A DNA stretch of 64,000 bases, taken from the NCBI GenBank assembly GCA_040904925.1, contig JBBDSP010000004.1, positions 1-64,000 on the forward strand, in the 5' to 3' direction. How positions within the stretch are numbered: position 1 is the first letter of the stretch; every line of letters starts with the position of its first letter. Shown piece after piece: positions 44,310-51,524 of this stretch. The notes beneath the pieces were generated by a model. It saw only the letters and a list, made by a program, of their open reading frames with translations, searched no databases and had not been told where the DNA came from. A program made the position numbers and the translations under genes. The stretch is from Gracilimonas sp040904925 (lineage in GTDB: Bacteria > Bacteroidota > Rhodothermia > Balneolales > Balneolaceae).

Positions 44310-45212
44310 TTATGTGTTTTGATTAAGTCTAGAATTTAAGTGGTGGAATATGTTTTCGACTTCAGAGTCACTAAATATTGGGTCAAAATATTTTACGTAA
44401 CTGTTTAGATTGTCGAGGTGTAGTACTTTAACATATTTGAACTCTTCTCTCGGTGCACTATTAGTCATGACAATGATGTTTCGAATTGGAACCTTTTTGC
44501 TACCCCAATGGTGTTCTACGAGATTCAAATTCGATTCACTGTTTATTGTAACAAATAAAGCATAACTATTTCTATTTATTTGTTCGATTGGAGACCTGAG
44601 ATCTAGGTTTTGAATCGATTCTGAACTCCAGTTTTTAGTTTCAATAATAAAAATGCCAGATTGACAAATCAGTAAATGATCTATTTGAATGCTAGTAATT
44701 CTGTCATCTTTCTTTCGGTTGTAAATTGGTGGGCTAAATGTTAATGAAAAGTCATTAACTATATAGAAGGAGTTTGGCAATTTCTTAAGTTCATTTATGA
44801 CAGCGTTTTCACCAACGGCTCCAGAAATTAACGTGTATAAACCCTCCACGGTTTTCTTTATATAGGCAAGTTCTTGAGTTGATTTCTTACAGCGTTTTGA
44901 AAGTATATTATCGTAGTTATTCTTCAATGAAGTCTTTCTATAAGAATACCACCTGATTTTTATGCCGTAGTAAATTTTATAAAGTGCGTTTAGTAGACTT
45001 TTCTCCTTTGCTAGTTCGATAGATTTTTCAAGCGCTTGTAATTCTTTATCTAGTTTGCCCTTTTCGTTTTTAGGAATACTTCTCTTTTCATGCTCAAAAT
45101 TCTTAAGAAAAGAATTTATATCGCCTATAGAGTTGAATCGATGAATTTCTTTTTCATCTAAAGATTCCCTCAGTTTTTTGAGGGTTTGTATTTTCCCAAC
45201 CACTACAGCCAT
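44310..45212 (-). CDS. NERD-domain (nuclease-related) protein
   Basis: A 300-residue protein. The N-terminal 110 residues are charged and helical, with a probable coiled coil (KGKLDKELQALEKSIELAKE). The NERD domain starts near residue 130: GAVGENAVINEL, then IDHLLICQSGIFIIETKNW with the restriction-endonuclease-like D...E-x-K catalytic set. NERD proteins are thought to act on DNA, often in defence or mobile regions. Codon use is visibly more AT-rich than in neighbours, a possible sign of transfer. It may be co-transcribed with the zinc-ribbon gene. Confidence 0.82.
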   Translation of the reverse strand: MAVVVGKIQTLKKLRESLDEKEIHRFNSIGDINSFLKNFEHEKRSIPKNEKGKLDKELQALEKSIELAKEKSLLNALYKIYYGIKIRWYSYRKTSLKNNYDNILSKRCKKSTQELAYIKKTVEGLYTLISGAVGENAVINELKKLPNSFYIVNDFSLTFSPPIYNRKKDDRITSIQIDHLLICQSGIFIIETKNWSSESIQNLDLRSPIEQINRNSYALFVTINSESNLNLVEHHWGSKKVPIRNIIVMTNSAPREEFKYVKVLHLDNLNSYVKYFDPIFSDSEVENIFHHLNSRLNQNT

Positions 45213-45325
45213 AGATAATCGTAAAAATATCTGAATCTAATTTGAATCAACATATTTAGCTTTTGCTACTAACTTAAAACACCTAACATAGTATTTGAGC
45301 AGATTTGACAATCCGCGATAACATG

Positions 45326-45418
45326 CCGTATAATATTTCAAATCCTCATAAATACCAAGTAACCCATGTTTTTTCAATGTTATACGGATTTCAAATTCGT
45401 GAGATCAGTATAATACGG
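45326..45418. repeat. Triple CCGTATAA-type motif in the 45.2-45.5 kb gap
   Basis: CCGTATAA (45326-45333), its reverse complement TTATACGG (45380-45387) and a third copy ATAATACGG (45410-45418) lie in the 274-base gap between the NERD start and the GIY-YIG start, which diverge here. ATTTCAAATCC and GGATTTCAAAT next to the first two copies extend the similarity. It could be an operator for the divergent pair or a decayed mobile end. Confidence 0.4.
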
Positions 45419-45486
45419 TTGGATATTGATTGCGCCTTTCCCCTATTTTAGCACTTTGTTGTTAGCAATCAATTCATAATCAGCAC

Positions 45487-46320
45487 GTGACTTTAGACCT
45501 GTTTGAACCTTCTGCCGTTACCCAAAAGGAACGGGTGAATATCGCCATGGGCGAGGAGCTTCCGCCCCATGATCCCGGCGTATATACCATGTACGACCGC
45601 CACGATCAGGTTCTGTATATCGGCAAGGCCAAAGACCTGCAGCAGCGCGTTACATCGTATCGGTATTCAAAGTCCAAAAAGATCCAGCGGATGATCGCCC
45701 ATCTCGAGCGTATTTCCTATGAGGTCTGTAATTCTGAGACGGATGCCATTCTGCTGGAAAATCTGCTCATCCGGTCGCTGCGGCCGCCCTTTAATCACGC
45801 CAACAAAAAGCCGGAAACCTACTATTATATTTCTACAGCCCGGCGGGGCAACAAGCGGGAATTCCGCCTTTCCATGCGCGTTTTGGAGGATTACCCGAAT
45901 GTGTACGGCTGCTTCAAGGGGCACCTTAAAACACGTAAAGGGTTGGGAGCCATGCTCAGGCTGCTCTATCTTTACAACCGCCCGATCCGGAGTGCGACCT
46001 ACCTGCCAAGTCAGCTTTTGAATCGCATCACCCCGCAAAAATTCGAGCTTATGCTGGATACCCAAACCGGGGTGCTGGTTGATCAGTTTTTAAAAGGATC
46101 TTCAAGTCTGCTCTCAGATGAATTGGAAGAGCATGTGTTAAGCCTCACCTATAAAGACCGTTTTACCGAAAACTATTTCGATAACGAGCTGGAGCAGCTT
46201 CGTATGTTTTACACGCTGGGTCCCGAACGTAATTTCCGTCTCAAAAAAGAACTTGGACTAGAATCGGTGCTCATAGATCAGGATGAGATCGACGACCTGC
46301 TGGCACTGATGAAAAGCTGA
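45487..46320 (+). CDS. GIY-YIG nuclease-domain protein (UvrC-N/Cho-like)
   Basis: The N-terminal domain (residues about 28-110) is that of UvrC: PGVYTMYDRHDQVLYIGKAKDLQQRV with the catalytic Tyr and Arg regions, and TDAILLENLLIRSLRPPFN with the metal-binding Glu. Unlike UvrC, there is no UvrB-binding, RNase H or HhH domain; about 165 further residues have no recognised fold. It resembles the Cho-type stand-alone nuclease, which makes the 3' cut in excision repair. The start is a GTG at 45487. It is more GC-rich than the neighbouring NERD gene and ends at a word-repeat element. Confidence 0.82.
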   Translation: MTLDLFEPSAVTQKERVNIAMGEELPPHDPGVYTMYDRHDQVLYIGKAKDLQQRVTSYRYSKSKKIQRMIAHLERISYEVCNSETDAILLENLLIRSLRPPFNHANKKPETYYYISTARRGNKREFRLSMRVLEDYPNVYGCFKGHLKTRKGLGAMLRLLYLYNRPIRSATYLPSQLLNRITPQKFELMLDTQTGVLVDQFLKGSSSLLSDELEEHVLSLTYKDRFTENYFDNELEQLRMFYTLGPERNFRLKKELGLESVLIDQDEIDDLLALMKS

Positions 46321-46327
46321 GGAATGC

Positions 46328-46376
46328 CCAATATCCAATACGGAATTGCCAATGATGAAGTATTCAAATTGGAGGT
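46328..46376. repeat. Heptad-word element after the GIY-YIG gene
   Basis: Heptads CCAATAT, CCAATAC, GGAATTG, CCAATGA (46328-46355) start 8 bases after the stop codon, and an inverted AATTGG occurs near 46370. The words are more degenerate than in the other elements, and pairing is weak. Confidence 0.4.
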
Positions 46377-46382
46377 TGATGT

Positions 46383-46619
46383 TTAGTGTAGAAACCCTTC
46401 TACTGAGAGATCCTCATCCAATTCTTCCCAATGTATGCCAACCCCACCACCTATAAACCGCCAGTTATTTAGTTGTCTTTCAGAAGCGTCCCTGAGTTTT
46501 GGAAACCATTCAAGTGGTATGGCAATTTCTCTTCCATCTTCCAAAAGCACAAAAAGTTTTTTGTCCGCAAACCATACCTTTGTGGCTTTTGTGGGCTTAT
46601 TTTTTACTAAAGTATTCAT
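46383..46619 (-). CDS. DUF2442-family protein
   Basis: A 78-residue protein with the DUF2442 pattern: VWFADKKLFVLLEDGREIAIPLEWFPKL, then RQLNNWRFIGGGVGIHWEELDEDLSVEGFL. The IHWxxLDEDLSV ending is typical. It overlaps the upstream DUF4160 gene by 23 bases, so the two are translated together. Such pairs recur in many bacteria and have the size and layout of a toxin-antitoxin unit, but no activity is established that I can cite. Confidence 0.85.
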   Translation of the reverse strand: MNTLVKNKPTKATKVWFADKKLFVLLEDGREIAIPLEWFPKLRDASERQLNNWRFIGGGVGIHWEELDEDLSVEGFLH

Positions 46620-46836
46620 TCCATTCTTTTTTTAATTGAGAACGATGTTGCTCAACATGCTTTCTAATTTTGTTGAGTTCAGCAGAATGATATCCATTTG
46701 AATATGCAAGTTCGACCGGATCAATCCAAAATTTACAATACCCATCTCCACTTTCTACATGAATATGGATGGGTTCATTGCCTTCATTGCTAAAGAAGAA
46801 AAACCTGTATCCTGCTATTCTTAAAACCGTTGGCAT
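46597..46836 (-). CDS. DUF4160-family protein
   Basis: A 79-residue protein that begins MPTVLRIAGYRFFFFSNEGNEPIHIHVES, the usual DUF4160 opening with the HxH pair (residues 24 and 26), followed by ELAYSNGYHSAELNKIRKHVEQHRSQLKKEWNEYF. It is the first gene of a two-gene unit with DUF2442. The C-terminal basic helix could contact RNA or DNA. A toxin-like role is inference from gene layout only. Confidence 0.85.
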   Translation of the reverse strand: MPTVLRIAGYRFFFFSNEGNEPIHIHVESGDGYCKFWIDPVELAYSNGYHSAELNKIRKHVEQHRSQLKKEWNEYFSKK

Positions 46837-46910
46837 ACATTTATATTACAAAATTCTCTGGATATATAAAGGCTGCTTCAGTATGTGATAAAGGCAATGC
46901 TTTTTATCTC

Positions 46911-46934
46911 GCTCCAATTCCTCTGCGTTGGAGC
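46911..46934. repeat. REP-like palindrome
   Basis: GCTCCAA pairs with TTGGAGC around a loop that contains CTCTGCG, the same loop word as in the palindrome at 37404-37431. It lies 5 bases beyond the nitroreductase stop. Confidence 0.5.
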
Positions 46935-46938
46935 AGAT

Positions 46939-47598
46939 TTAGTTTTCCCCCACTTCGATCCATTCCATAAAATCCCCCAAATCTCCCCTCTTATCCACAT
47001 TCTTACCTGTTTTAGTTTCGGCATGAACCGGAATCTCATCCGGAAACAAAAAGATCGCCCCCAACAGGATCTCGTGATCAGGGATGCTGAGAAATTCGAG
47101 CATTTTGGGCTTCCTGAGTATTCCTCCCGAAGACCAATACGCATTGATGCCCTTTTCAGTAGCTGCCAGCAGCAGGTTTTGAATAGCCGCACCTGTGGCC
47201 GCTATGTGCTCCATATTTTTCAGGTTGGGATGAAATTTACGGGAAAGTTTTCGGGTGCGCTCCGGGAGCCATGTCGTCAGGGTCAGTCCATCTGCGGCGG
47301 CCAGCATCTGGCGAATTCCTTCAGGGGCTTTCATAGGTTTTTCCGCATTCAAAGATCGTAATAATTTTCTGCAGCTCTCGGAATCCAAGGCATGGAATCT
47401 CCACGGCTCCGCACCATTCAGCTTCCCGGAGCGTTGTGCTTCAGGGCTTTCATAATGGAAAGGAGCTTTCCCGGCCAATGAAATAAGTTCTTCGATCTCA
47501 GCTCTGAATTGCTCACTCTTTGTTATCGGCAGGGGATTTTCTGGGTCAACCCGAACCTTCAGGGTCTTTCGAGCTTGAATGGCATCTTTGGTGGTCAT
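46939..47598 (-). CDS. Nitroreductase-family FMN oxidoreductase
   Basis: A 219-residue protein of the nitroreductase fold. It has MTTKDAIQARKTLKVR at the N-terminus (FMN phosphate site, variant of the R-R-S pattern), EELISLAGKAPFHYES, AAATGAAIQNLLLAATEKGINAYW-like segment (GAAIQNLLLAATEKGINAYW) and LGAIFLFPDE near the end. Such enzymes reduce nitro compounds, quinones or flavins with NAD(P)H. The substrate is unknown. It is a single gene flanked by REP-like palindromes on both sides. Confidence 0.85.
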   Translation of the reverse strand: MTTKDAIQARKTLKVRVDPENPLPITKSEQFRAEIEELISLAGKAPFHYESPEAQRSGKLNGAEPWRFHALDSESCRKLLRSLNAEKPMKAPEGIRQMLAAADGLTLTTWLPERTRKLSRKFHPNLKNMEHIAATGAAIQNLLLAATEKGINAYWSSGGILRKPKMLEFLSIPDHEILLGAIFLFPDEIPVHAETKTGKNVDKRGDLGDFMEWIEVGEN

Positions 47599-47737
47599 TG
47601 GGAAAATTTGGTGGAGATTCTTTCAAAAACTAAAGATACGGAAATTCAGCTTTTATGAAGTATAAGAGCTCAGTCATTAATTAACCTGAGTTCGAGATAA
47701 TAAACTGCAGGAATAAGTCCAGAAAGAGGGCATGGTC

Positions 47738-47757
47738 ATTCCCGTGCAGACGGGAAT
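47738..47757. repeat. REP-like palindrome
   Basis: An 8-bp stem ATTCCCGT / ACGGGAAT with loop GCAG, of the ATTCCCG type common in many genomes. It lies in the 277-base gap between the nitroreductase start and the HMA-AraC gene; nothing else was recognised in that gap. Confidence 0.5.
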
Positions 47758-47875
47758 CTAAAAAGTGCCACAAATCCAGCCGTTGAATCATATTAATTCA
47801 TCAGATCTCGGTATGCGCTGCGAACCGAAGTAAATTCGATAATAAATTATCAGAATCATGTAAGGTAATTGTCAT

Positions 47876-48487
47876 ATGAATGCACTTTCTTCTACTTCTG
47901 TTTACATTGAACCTATGGAAAAAATGACGCTGCATATTAAAAATATGGTGTGTGACCGTTGCGAAATGGTCATAGAAACGGCCTTAACTGCTCTTGGGCT
48001 GCAAGTAGATGATGTGCAACTGGGAAAAGCAGAAGTTACAAGAAAAGGTGAGAAACCAACGATGCATGAGATCGAAAAAGAGCTGGAGCGGTTTAATTTT
48101 GGGGTGATCAAAGATGAGGAATCGGTGTTGGTTGAAAAGGTTAAAACCACTTTGATTCAATGGGTTGATTCCGGAGAACTGGAAACCGATGAAACATCAC
48201 TTTCCGACCATCTCGCTAAAAAACTGGTCAAAAGTTACGCCACCATCTCTCGGGTTTTTTCAAGGAAGGAAGAGATCACGATAGAGAAATACTTCATCCG
48301 CCTGAAGATCGAGAAAGCTAAAGAATTGGTGGAATATGGCAACCTGAGCTTTAGTGAAATTGCCTATCAGCTTGGATATAAAAACCTGCAGCACCTTTCC
48401 CGCCAATTCAAGGAAATTACCGGGATGAGCATGAGTGAATATCAAAAACTTCAAAATCCCGAACGAAAGTCGCTTGATAAGATCTGA
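47876..48487 (+). CDS. AraC-type regulator with N-terminal HMA-like domain
   Basis: The first 90 residues look like a heavy-metal-associated fold with the CxxC site NMVCDRCEMVIETAL (residues about 23-37). The C-terminal 100 residues are an AraC/XylS DNA-binding domain: IEKYFIRLKIEKAKELVEYGNLSFSEIAYQLGYKNLQHLSRQFKEITGMSMSEYQKL. This joins a metal or thiol sensor to a transcription factor in one short protein. The three rightward membrane genes that follow (TSUP, PEMT-like and a cation-transporter-like protein) are likely targets. Confidence 0.8.
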   Translation: MNALSSTSVYIEPMEKMTLHIKNMVCDRCEMVIETALTALGLQVDDVQLGKAEVTRKGEKPTMHEIEKELERFNFGVIKDEESVLVEKVKTTLIQWVDSGELETDETSLSDHLAKKLVKSYATISRVFSRKEEITIEKYFIRLKIEKAKELVEYGNLSFSEIAYQLGYKNLQHLSRQFKEITGMSMSEYQKLQNPERKSLDKI

Positions 48488-48496
48488 AAAATAGAA

Positions 48497-48582
48497 CGCG
48501 GATGACACGGGTTGAGCGGATAATCGCTGATTATTGTAAAAAAGAAATCCATCTGACGGATTGCCCGTCTGATGGATGGATT
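48497..48582. repeat. Nonad-word element followed by an imperfect hairpin
   Basis: Units of 9 bases, AACGCGGAT, GACACGGGT, TGAGCGGAT, AATCGCTGAT, run from 48496 to about 48532, starting 9 bases after the HMA-AraC stop. From 48545 to 48582 AAATCCATCTGACGG can pair with the later CCGTCTGATGGATGGATTT, with a 4-base bulge. The hairpin may terminate the regulator transcript. Confidence 0.45.
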
Positions 48583-48620
48583 TAAGGAATGAAGAAAAGC
48601 ACAATTTGTAAGTTTAATTT

Positions 48621-49382
48621 ATGATCGAATCACTTTTTACAGAACCGTGGTGGATGTATGCTGCCGTATTTTTTGCGGGAATGGGAGCGTATATCATTTC
48701 GGTGATTGCCGGTGGCGGCGGTTCACTGATCATGATACCGGTCATGAATTTCATGGTTGGTTCTAAAGCCGTGGCTCCGATCATCAATCTCGGAGATATG
48801 ATCGGCCGGCCTTCCCGACTCATTATTTTCTGGAAAGATATTCGGTGGGATGTGGTGCTCTGGTATGCCCCGGCGGCAGTTGTTGGCGTACTGCTGGCAG
48901 GTTGGCTTTTCACAAGAGTTCAGGCCGACTGGTTTCAGGTCATGATCGGAGTTTTCCTGGTTAGTACCGTTTTTCAATATCGCTTTGGAAAAAAGGAGAG
49001 GACATTTGAAATGAAGAAGTGGTACTGGCTCCCGCTGGGAGTCGGGGTAGCAACGATCTCTACCATCGTCGGCGGTCTTGGCCCGGTACTTAATCCCTTT
49101 TACCTGAATGCCGGCATCCTGAAAGAAGAAATGATTGCAACCAAAACGGCCAATTCCTTTTTTATGGGAGCCGTACAGATCGGCACCTATACGTTTATCG
49201 GAGCGCTGTACGGAGACTTGTGGGTGTTCGGGATCATCCTTGGGCTGGGAGCCACAGCTGGAAACCTTGTTGGTAAGAAGTTGCTCAGCTCAATGACGGA
49301 TGAAACCTTTCGAAAATATGTGCTTGCCGTAATGGTGATCAGTGGGGCGTATATGATATTATCAAAAGTGGGAATTTTATAG
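48621..49382 (+). CDS. TSUP (TauE/SafE) family permease
   Basis: A 253-residue membrane protein with about eight hydrophobic segments. The internal duplication of TSUP is seen as GAYIISVIAGGGGSLIMIPVM in the first half and GVATISTIVGGLGPVLNPFYL in the second. Members move sulfite, sulfolactate, sulfonates or other organic acids. It is the first of three rightward membrane genes after the HMA-AraC regulator. No substrate can be named. Confidence 0.88.
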   Translation: MIESLFTEPWWMYAAVFFAGMGAYIISVIAGGGGSLIMIPVMNFMVGSKAVAPIINLGDMIGRPSRLIIFWKDIRWDVVLWYAPAAVVGVLLAGWLFTRVQADWFQVMIGVFLVSTVFQYRFGKKERTFEMKKWYWLPLGVGVATISTIVGGLGPVLNPFYLNAGILKEEMIATKTANSFFMGAVQIGTYTFIGALYGDLWVFGIILGLGATAGNLVGKKLLSSMTDETFRKYVLAVMVISGAYMILSKVGIL

Positions 49383-49384
49383 AA

Positions 49385-49879
49385 ATGAATAAGTCTAGTG
49401 TTAACACTGAAACACCAAAACCTATGCTAAAACTTAAAATTCCACCGGCGGGTGTTCTCCTGATGTGCATTGGGTTGATGTGGGTAATTAATGAGTTTAT
49501 CCCAATTCAGATCTTGTTATTCGAATCGGGAAATTATGTTGCCCGTGGGTTGCTGATACTAGGCGTATTGATCGGAACACTTGGACTCATTGAATTCAGC
49601 CGAAAGTCAACGACTGTAAATCCTCAAAAACCGGAAAAGACAACTAAACTTGTGAGATCTGGAATTTATCGCTTTACCCGAAACCCTATGTATCTTGGCA
49701 TGTTAGTTATACTGTTGGCAGGAGTGGTGAAGTTCGGAAATGGCATCAACTTTTTAGTGATTCCGGGGTATATCTGGTATATGAATACTTTTCAAATTCA
49801 ACCTGAAGAAGAAGTAATGGAAGAGAAGTTTGGAAAGGAGTTTAAGAATTATAAATCAGAAGTCAGAAGGTGGCTTTGA
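49385..49879 (+). CDS. Isoprenylcysteine/phospholipid methyltransferase-like membrane protein
   Basis: A 164-residue protein with four hydrophobic segments. It carries the family motif VRSGIYRFTRNPMYLGMLVILLAG (about 95-118), and at the C-terminus QPEEEVMEEKFGKEFKNYKSEVRRWL with the EE pair and the RRW end typical of PEMT/ICMT proteins. It should methylate a lipid or thiol at the membrane with SAM. It starts 2 bases after the TSUP gene and ends inside the upstream reading frame of the next gene, so all three are one transcript. Confidence 0.85.
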   Translation: MNKSSVNTETPKPMLKLKIPPAGVLLMCIGLMWVINEFIPIQILLFESGNYVARGLLILGVLIGTLGLIEFSRKSTTVNPQKPEKTTKLVRSGIYRFTRNPMYLGMLVILLAGVVKFGNGINFLVIPGYIWYMNTFQIQPEEEVMEEKFGKEFKNYKSEVRRWL

Positions 49880-49901
49880 TGATCATAATATCTCAGACAG
49901 T

Positions 49902-50567
49902 ATGAATGTAATCAGCGAAAAAATATCAGGAGCTTCTACCCAAAAGCTTTACAAGTGGGCGTTTGGCCTAAGCCTGATCACTATCATCTACAATGTGATC
50001 GAAGGAGGATTCGCTACTTGGTTTGGTGCCCATGATGAAACCCTTGCGCTGTTTGGATTTGGAGTTGATAGTTTTGTAGAAGTGATCTCCGGTTTGGGAA
50101 TAGCTCACATGATCATACGAATGCGGCGAAATGAATATTCCGGGGTTGATCAGTTTGAGATCACCGCTCTCAAGATAACAGGAACAGCTTTTTATGTTTT
50201 GGTGGCAGGATTAGTCACCGGAGCTACGCTCTCTATTTACACAGGCGCTGAGCCTCACACTACTAAAGTTGGGATCATTATTTCGGTTCTTTCTATTCTT
50301 ACGATGTATGCTCTTTATTACTATAAGATGAAAGTGGGTAAAGCACTGAATTCAGCTCCTATTATTTCGGATGCAAAGTGTACTAAAACCTGCTTCTATC
50401 TCTCGTTTATTTTATTGGGCGCAAGCTTGTTGTATGAATTATTTCAGCTCCCTTATGTAGATGCTGTCGGTAGCCTGGCAATTGCTTACTATGCTTTAAA
50501 AGAAGGCCGGGAGGCATTTGAAAAAGCTCAAAAACGTACGCTGGCATGTGCAGATGATTGCTGCTAA
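49902..50567 (+). CDS. Cation-transporter-like membrane protein with Cys-rich tail
   Basis: A 221-residue protein from the ATG at 49902 (the frame is open 24 codons further back, overlapping the previous gene). It has six hydrophobic segments. The GFGVDSFVEVISGLGIAH segment resembles the second helix of cation diffusion facilitators with its metal-binding Asp. SDAKCTKTC in the second half and a CADDCC tail add likely soft-metal ligands. Placement behind an HMA-AraC regulator supports a heavy-metal role (inference). Its stop overlaps the opposing NYN gene by 4 bases. Confidence 0.7.
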   Translation: MNVISEKISGASTQKLYKWAFGLSLITIIYNVIEGGFATWFGAHDETLALFGFGVDSFVEVISGLGIAHMIIRMRRNEYSGVDQFEITALKITGTAFYVLVAGLVTGATLSIYTGAEPHTTKVGIIISVLSILTMYALYYYKMKVGKALNSAPIISDAKCTKTCFYLSFILLGASLLYELFQLPYVDAVGSLAIAYYALKEGREAFEKAQKRTLACADDCC

Positions 50568-51379
50568 GGCGCACTAACCAAAACTATATTCTCAGCGATA
50601 AGCCCTTTGTCATTTTCGGTGACATCAAACTCAAAGATCAGCTCCCGGCTTGGGAGGTAAGAGGTGTCAAAATCACCTTCAAACTGTGAGATATGTGCAA
50701 ACACGGTTTTATATGGGGATTCCTGATCTCTCGAATCGGTGATCCACAGGCAATCTTCTTTGCGGGTTAGAAATCGAAGAAAGCCATAGCCTTCATCCTG
50801 AGTGAAATCATAGCAAACGCCACGAACACGTGAGCCGTTTTCTCCCCATTCATAGGGAGAATCGATCGGTAAAAGTCCGGGAATCAGGTAACCGGAAACA
50901 GAGGAGTCAACACACCTTTTTAAGGAAGTGGAGACATTATCAAAGCCAACCAACTCGACCCGGCAGCCTTTATTCTGAAGTGCATTTACCACGCTTACAT
51001 AACTTCCGCTACTGCTAAGTAATACGATCTTGTCAAGATGATCCCCCTGAACCAACAGATCCACCGCCATATCCATATCGGTGGTAGATTTTGTGACCTT
51101 CTCTCCGGTTTCGTGGTTTGTATAGGTTTGTATCGGCTTTTCAATAACTTTGTATTCAAAATCCCGAAGAACTTCGCAGAAACGCTGGGTCTTTCGGCGG
51201 TATTCGTGGTCTTCTTTGAGTCGATCAGCATCGTAACATAAGTAAACGTTGAGCCTTGATGCCACTCCGCCACCGCGGCAAGCAAACATCCTTAAAATAT
51301 CGTATCTGAGTCCATAGCCGCCGTTCATGGTTACGTTAACAGCGTCCACAAAAATGCCTACCCGTTCATTTGAATTCAT
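50564..51379 (-). CDS. NYN nuclease-domain protein with C-terminal cold-shock domain
   Basis: The NYN (LabA/DUF88-type) domain covers residues about 1-175: VGIFVDAVNVTMNG with the first catalytic Asp, STTDMDMAVDLLV with two more acids, and KIVLLSSSGSYVSVVNAL in place of the usual GDSDF, so one acid of the active site is missing (SSSGSY). Residues about 195-271 (RVRGVCYDFTQDEGYGFLRFL, VFAHISQFEG, FEFDVTENDKGLIAENIVLV) match a cold-shock/S1-like OB fold. It is therefore an RNA-binding, possibly RNA-cleaving protein. Two ATTAACTCAAA repeats lie upstream. Confidence 0.83.
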   Translation of the reverse strand: MNSNERVGIFVDAVNVTMNGGYGLRYDILRMFACRGGGVASRLNVYLCYDADRLKEDHEYRRKTQRFCEVLRDFEYKVIEKPIQTYTNHETGEKVTKSTTDMDMAVDLLVQGDHLDKIVLLSSSGSYVSVVNALQNKGCRVELVGFDNVSTSLKRCVDSSVSGYLIPGLLPIDSPYEWGENGSRVRGVCYDFTQDEGYGFLRFLTRKEDCLWITDSRDQESPYKTVFAHISQFEGDFDTSYLPSRELIFEFDVTENDKGLIAENIVLVSAP

Positions 51380-51441
51380 AATAATATTCCCAATGCTGTA
51401 TTTTATAAATAATAGTAGAAGGAGTGTATAATTAAATATCG

Positions 51442-51475
51442 ATTAACTCAAACTCCGACAATGAATTAACTCAAA
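51442..51475. promoter_or_regulatory. Direct repeat upstream of the NYN gene
   Basis: ATTAACTCAAA occurs twice, at 51442-51452 and 51465-51475, 23 bases apart (about two helix turns), 63-96 bases upstream of the NYN start. It could be an operator; no regulator is known. Confidence 0.35.
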
Positions 51476-51524
51476 AAAATTGATTAGAATCAACCTATAT
51501 AAACCGGAAAGTATTTGTATGAGC

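Noticed and set aside
47599..47875. Small gene in the gap before the HMA-AraC gene
   Set aside because: No frame with a convincing start and length; only the palindrome at 47738-47757 stands out.
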